In this document: positions 60,063-64,000 of the stretch, piece after piece
Layout: every line of letters begins with the position of its first letter
Position numbering within the stretch: position 1 is the stretch's first letter
Origin: Marinobacter sp. SS5-14b
GTDB lineage: Bacteria > Pseudomonadota > Gammaproteobacteria > Pseudomonadales > Oleiphilaceae
NCBI RefSeq assembly: GCF_030541005.1
Contig: NZ_JASSVM010000001.1
Location: 620,001-684,000 of the forward strand
Reading direction: 5' to 3'
DNA: 64,000 bases
Notes under the pieces: model-generated
What the model saw: only the letters and a program-made list of their open reading frames with translations
Told to the model about the DNA's origin: nothing
Database searches by the model: none
Position numbers and translations under genes: made by a program

Positions 60063-61667
60063 TCAAATAGTCGTAGTTGTGTTCTGATAAAAGAACGCGG
60101 CATTCAACAGCTCACGAGTATAGTCTGCACGGGGTGACCGAAAGATGTCGGAAGCCTTGCCGTATTCCACAATGCGGCCATGCTGCAGTACCAGCAATTT
60201 GTGGCTGAGCGCACGAACAACTGCAAGATCATGGCTGATAAAAATATAGCTTAGTCCATATCGCTTCTGAATTTCAGTAAGAAGTTCAATGACCTGTTTC
60301 TGAACGGTTCTGTCCAGTGCGGAGGTCGGCTCATCCAGGATGATCAGGTCAGGTTGCAGAACCAGTGCGCGAGCGATCGCAATGCGTTGACGCTGGCCCC
60401 CTGAGAACTCATGGGGGTATCGATGCCGGGCCTCCGGATCAAGCCCCACATCCTTCAACGCCTGTATGACCTTATTCGGGTGCTCCGTGCTGTTGTCCCG
60501 GTCATGAATCTCCAGACCTTCCTTGATGATCTGCTCCACCGACATTCTGGGGCTCAGGCTGCCGAACGGGTCCTGAAAGACAATCTGAACCCGGCGACGC
60601 CAGGGCCGGAATTGTTTCTGGGACAGGTGCGCCAACTCATGGTCGTCGAGCTGAATGGAACCGGTGCTGCCGGTCAGCTTGAGCAATGCATGTCCGATGG
60701 TCGTTTTGCCGCTGCCGCTTTCGCCGACTATACCCAGTGTTTCGCCCCTGCCAACGCTGAAACTGACATCTTTGACCGCCGGAAAGCTCTCTTTGACTTT
60801 GCCCAGGAAGCTCTTGCGAAGGGTGAATTCGACATTCAGCTCCGATACTCGCAGCAGTTCGCGCTCGTTCCCGGCCGCCGGCAGGGGATGCCCGGGCGGC
60901 TCGGCGTCAATCAGCTTGCGGGTGTAAGGGTGTTTCGGTGCGTTGAACAGGGTGTCGGTGGCGCCTTCCTCTACCTTTTTGCCCTGTTCCATCACGATTA
61001 CCCGATCGGCATAGCGCCTGACCAGACTGAGGTCGTGGGTGATCAGAAGCATCGCCATACCCAGCTTTTGCTGAAGTGATGTCAGCAATTCCAGTACCTG
61101 CTTCTGAACGGTCACATCCAGAGCGGTGGTGGGTTCATCGGCAATCAGAAGCTCTGGCTCGTTCGCGAGGGCCATCGCAATCATGACCCTCTGTTTCTGC
61201 CCCCCAGACAGCTGGTGCGGATAGCTTTTGAGGCGTTCCTCTGGATTATGAATGCCCACCAGGTTCAGCAATTCGATACACCGCTCACGCGCCTGGGGGC
61301 CCCGCATGCCGAGGTGGAGCTGAAGTGTTTCGGAAATCTGTTTTTCGACGGTATGAAGCGGGTTGAGCGATGTCATGGGCTCCTGAAAAATCATGCTGAT
61401 TTTCCGGCCGCGTATTTTTCGGAGCGTGTTCTCGGGGGCTTTCAGAAGGTCTTCGCCCTGATAGCGGATGCTGCCAGTCGGGTAGCTGACATGGCGCCCG
61501 TCGAGCAGGCGCAGCACAGAAAGCGCCGATACCGACTTTCCTGATCCGCTCTCACCAACCACAGCCAGTGTTTCTGCTGGCTGTATGGCCAGAGAAAGGT
61601 TCTGTACGACCAAGGGGCCGTTGTCGAACCGGACGGAGAGATCCGAGATGGTCAACAGGTTGCTCAT
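60063..61667 (-). CDS. yejF: Peptide ABC importer ATP-binding protein, YejF-like
   Basis: The 534-residue protein has two complete ABC ATPase domains in tandem. The first has Walker [11 protein letters not shown] and signature [15 protein letters not shown], with Walker [13 protein letters not shown]. The second has [26 protein letters not shown] and [12 protein letters not shown]. Fused ATPases of this kind power YejABEF, which imports peptides and, in E. coli, microcin C. A frame extension to 61697 exists, but the ATG at 61667 begins the usual [13 protein letters not shown]. It starts one base before the yejE stop region, so the genes are cotranscribed. Confidence 0.92.
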   Translation of the reverse strand: MSNLLTISDLSVRFDNGPLVVQNLSLAIQPAETLAVVGESGSGKSVSALSVLRLLDGRHVSYPTGSIRYQGEDLLKAPENTLRKIRGRKISMIFQEPMTSLNPLHTVEKQISETLQLHLGMRGPQARERCIELLNLVGIHNPEERLKSYPHQLSGGQKQRVMIAMALANEPELLIADEPTTALDVTVQKQVLELLTSLQQKLGMAMLLITHDLSLVRRYADRVIVMEQGKKVEEGATDTLFNAPKHPYTRKLIDAEPPGHPLPAAGNERELLRVSELNVEFTLRKSFLGKVKESFPAVKDVSFSVGRGETLGIVGESGSGKTTIGHALLKLTGSTGSIQLDDHELAHLSQKQFRPWRRRVQIVFQDPFGSLSPRMSVEQIIKEGLEIHDRDNSTEHPNKVIQALKDVGLDPEARHRYPHEFSGGQRQRIAIARALVLQPDLIILDEPTSALDRTVQKQVIELLTEIQKRYGLSYIFISHDLAVVRALSHKLLVLQHGRIVEYGKASDIFRSPRADYTRELLNAAFFYQNTTTTI

Positions 61668-61668
61668 A

Positions 61669-62688
61669 TCAGTTCTTTCTCGGGTCAAAGGCATCACGAA
61701 CGGCTTCCCCGGCGAACACCAGCAACGTGAGCATCAGTGACAGTGACACGAAAGCGGATACGCCGAGCCAGGGAGCATGAAGGTTGGCCTTGCCCTGGGC
61801 GATCAGTTCGCCGAGGGAAGGCGAGCCGGACGGCAGGCCGAAGCCCAGGAAGTCCAGGGATGTGAGGCTGGTAATGGCGCCGGCCAGGATAAACGGCATG
61901 AACGTCAGCGTGGCCACCATGGCGTTCGGCAGAACATGTCGGTACATGATGTTCCGGTTATCCAGGCCGAGCGCTCTTGCGGCCTTCACATACTCAAAGT
62001 TTCTGGCCCTCAGAAATTCTGCACGTACCACATCCACCAGCCCCATCCAGCTGAACAAAAGCATGATGCCGAGCAGCCACCAGAAATTGGGCTGAACAAT
62101 GGCGGACAGGATAATCAACAGATACAGCATCGGGAGGCCAGACCAGATCTCCAGAAAACGCTGGCCAAGGAGGTCGACCTTGCCTCCGTAATAGCCCTGA
62201 ATTGCGCCTACGGCAACGCCGACAATACAGCTGGCAATGGTGAGTGTGAGACCAAAGACAACGGAGATTCGAAAACCGTAGATGACCCGTGCTGCCACAT
62301 CGCGACCCTGATCGTCTGTTCCGAGCCAGTTGACAGCGCTCGGCGGTGCCGGGGAGGGTACATCCAGGTTGTAATTGATGGTGTTGTAGCTGAACCGGAT
62401 CGGGGGCCACAGCATCCAGCCGTTGGCTTCAATCTCTTCAGCGATGAAGCTGTCGCGATAATCGGTCTCGGTGGGGAGAAACCCCCCGAAGGTTTCTTCG
62501 GGAATTTGGTCTACAACCGGAAAATACCAGTCTCCGTTGTAGGACACGAGCAGCGGTTTGTCGTTGGCAATCAGCTCGGCACACAGAGACAGCCCGAACA
62601 GCAACAAAAATAGCCAGAGTGACCAGTACCCACGGCGGTTGTTGCGGAAATTGCGCAGGCGGCGTTGTTGGATCGGAGTCAGTTTCAT
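61669..62688 (-). CDS. yejE: Peptide ABC importer permease, YejE-like
   Basis: The 339-residue inner-membrane permease starts with an N-terminal span (WSLWLFLLLFGLSLCAELIA). A sizeable periplasmic insert follows (YFPVVDQIPEETFGGFLPTE), typical of YejE. Next come several spans and the ABC coupling motif in EYVKAARALGLDNRNIMYRH with VLPNAM. It pairs with YejB to form the channel. The gene lies 5 bp after yejB and 1 bp before yejF. Confidence 0.92.
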   Translation of the reverse strand: MKLTPIQQRRLRNFRNNRRGYWSLWLFLLLFGLSLCAELIANDKPLLVSYNGDWYFPVVDQIPEETFGGFLPTETDYRDSFIAEEIEANGWMLWPPIRFSYNTINYNLDVPSPAPPSAVNWLGTDDQGRDVAARVIYGFRISVVFGLTLTIASCIVGVAVGAIQGYYGGKVDLLGQRFLEIWSGLPMLYLLIILSAIVQPNFWWLLGIMLLFSWMGLVDVVRAEFLRARNFEYVKAARALGLDNRNIMYRHVLPNAMVATLTFMPFILAGAITSLTSLDFLGFGLPSGSPSLGELIAQGKANLHAPWLGVSAFVSLSLMLTLLVFAGEAVRDAFDPRKN

Positions 62689-62693
62689 GAGGG

Positions 62694-63779
62694 TTACGCC
62701 CCCTCCCGGCTTTCAAAATCGATGCGGGGGTCTACCAGCACGTAGGTGATGTCGCTGATCAGTTTCAGAATCAGGCCCATCAGAGTGAAAATGTACAGTG
62801 TGCCAAAGATAACCGGGTAATCGCGGTTCAGGGCGGCCTCAAACCCGAGCAGCCCCAGTCCGTCCAGGGAGAAGATGACCTCAATCAGTAATGAGCCGGT
62901 GAAGAACAGTGCGACCAGCACGCCCGGCAGACTGGCGATGACGATCAACATCGCATTCCGGAACACGTGGCCATAGAGCACCTGCTTCTCTTCCAGCCCC
63001 TTGGCTCGGGCGGTCACAACGTACTGTTTTCCGATCTCATCCAGAAAAGAGTTTTTGGTCAGCAGGGTGAGGGTGGCAAAGCCGCCAATCACGTTGGCGG
63101 TGACCGGTAAGGCCAGATGCCAGAAATAGTCACCGATCTTCTGATACCAGGTCATGGTTTCAAAATCCGGAGAAGTGAGTCCGCGCAGGGGAAACCAGTC
63201 GAAGTAGCTCCCGCCGGCAAACAGCACGATCAGGAGAATGGCAAACAGGAACCCGGGTATGGCATAGCCCACCACGATTGCGGAACTGGTCCAGACATCG
63301 AACCGGGAACCGTCTGATACCGCTTTGCGAATACCCAGGGGGATGGAAATAAGATAGATGATCAGGGTAGACCAGAGGCCGAGCGAGATGGATACCGGCA
63401 TTTTGTCGATGATCAGTTCGACCACGGACCGGTCACGGAAAAAGGAGTCGCCAAAATCAAAGGTGGCGTAATCCTTCAGCATTTTCAGAAAACGCTCATG
63501 GGCAGGCTTGTCGAAGCCGTAGCGGACTTCCATCTGCTGGAGTAATTCCGGAGGCAGCCCGCGGGCCCCCCGACTTTCGCCCGACGCTGACGATACTTCA
63601 CCGCCCATGTCACCGCCGCCAGCACGGGCCAGGGCGTTGCCGCCCAGGCCTTCCATTTCAGCAATCAGTTGCTCAACCGGTCCACCGGGGGCCGCCTGAA
63701 CAATGATGAAGTTGAGCAGCATGATGCCCACCAGGGTGGGAATAATCAGTGCCAGTCGCCGAAGAATGTATGTACCCAT
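62694..63779 (-). CDS. yejB: Peptide ABC importer permease, YejB-like
   Basis: The 361-residue permease opens with the DppB-type start [20 protein letters not shown], continues with [19 protein letters not shown], and has the coupling loop [20 protein letters not shown] with VFRNAM. It ends with [10 protein letters not shown], as expected in this family. A glycine-rich periplasmic stretch ([16 protein letters not shown]) is typical of YejB. It is preceded on the same strand by the YejA-like gene, 46 bp away. Confidence 0.92.
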   Translation of the reverse strand: MGTYILRRLALIIPTLVGIMLLNFIIVQAAPGGPVEQLIAEMEGLGGNALARAGGGDMGGEVSSASGESRGARGLPPELLQQMEVRYGFDKPAHERFLKMLKDYATFDFGDSFFRDRSVVELIIDKMPVSISLGLWSTLIIYLISIPLGIRKAVSDGSRFDVWTSSAIVVGYAIPGFLFAILLIVLFAGGSYFDWFPLRGLTSPDFETMTWYQKIGDYFWHLALPVTANVIGGFATLTLLTKNSFLDEIGKQYVVTARAKGLEEKQVLYGHVFRNAMLIVIASLPGVLVALFFTGSLLIEVIFSLDGLGLLGFEAALNRDYPVIFGTLYIFTLMGLILKLISDITYVLVDPRIDFESREGA

Positions 63780-63825
63780 CTAGGAGAGGCGTCCTTCCAT
63801 TACTGCCGGATCGGTTGAGATCTGA

Positions 63826-64000
63826 TCAGGGGCTGATCCACCAGTTATTCAGGTCAACGCCGCTTTTAGGTGTTGCCTGGGGCCGCTGGAGGCGGTTCCA
63901 GTAAGCCACCCGGTCTTTGCTCAGGTGCCAGTGGGGAATAACATAATGGCCATGAAGCAGTACCCGGTCCAGTGCTTGAACGCGATGCTCAAGCTCCTTG
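63826..64000 (-). CDS. yejA: Peptide ABC transporter substrate-binding protein, YejA-like (C-terminus only)
   Basis: The last 57 codons and the stop are present; the gene continues beyond 64000. The readable C-terminus contains LEHRVQALDRVLLHGHYVIP, then HWHLSKDRVAYWNRLQRP and ends DLNNWWISP, the usual finish of YejA-type periplasmic oligopeptide-binding proteins. It is the first gene of the yejABEF operon, transcribed toward fabI. The stop is TGA at 63826-63828. Confidence 0.85.
   Translation of the reverse strand, partial: KELEHRVQALDRVLLHGHYVIPHWHLSKDRVAYWNRLQRPQATPKSGVDLNNWWISP

Overview
The window is a gene-dense chromosomal segment of a gammaproteobacterium, most likely Marinobacter or a close relative. 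This is inferred from protein similarity as I recognise it, a GC-rich composition, and Pseudomonas-like gene neighbourhoods: leuCDB-asd-fimV-truA-trpF, accD-folC-dedD-cvpA-purF-metZ, ftsK-lolA-rarA-serS-cobA and fabI next to yejBEF. No rRNA, tRNA, CRISPR array, insertion sequence or prophage was seen. Both ends cut through genes: a thioesterase on the left and a YejA-like binding protein on the right.

Layout. 1-7.3 kb: a 4HBT thioesterase diverging from an MlaA-like protein, a DUF3336 patatin, the GspA/GspB pair and the helicase DinG. 7.3-13.1 kb: a large MalT-type LuxR regulator, then sulfur genes (cysB, and cysH of the APS-reductase type) and thrH. 13.1-17 kb: pabB and three exported proteins of unknown role, one of DUF6160 type, bounded by strong hairpin terminators. 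17.2-25.9 kb: a tightly packed run of DUF58, the transglutaminase TgpA, holB, pilZ, an alpha/beta hydrolase, DUF4892, a second patatin and prmB. 25.9-30.2 kb: aroC, an MFS transporter with no ordinary start codon, a PilT/PilU ATPase and a LysR regulator. 30.2-43.3 kb: leuCDB, asd, fimV, truA, trpF, trpB, trpA and accD. 43.3-55.6 kb: folC, dedD, cvpA, purF, metZ, ftsK, lolA, rarA, serS and a single-domain uroporphyrinogen-III methyltransferase. 55.6-64 kb: a DAHP synthase, a DUF1631/PilZ pair, fabI and a Yej-type peptide ABC importer.

How the genes work together. Most of the window is core metabolism: leucine, tryptophan, chorismate, aspartate-family amino acids, purine, folate, sulfate assimilation and fatty acid synthesis. 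The rest serves cell division and DNA maintenance (ftsK, dedD, dinG, rarA, holB), envelope upkeep (MlaA, LolA) and type IV pilus or c-di-GMP functions (pilZ, a pilU-like gene, fimV, DUF1631-PilZ).

The most unusual feature is the 495-bp gap between the LysR gene and leuC. It holds two long perfect inverted repeats with arms of 30 bp and 23 bp. Each encloses a 54-nt centre. The two centres are clearly related and lie in opposite orientation, but the arms share no sequence. This looks like a family of mobile or self-generating palindromic elements with a conserved core and site-specific arms, which I cannot match to a named element class.
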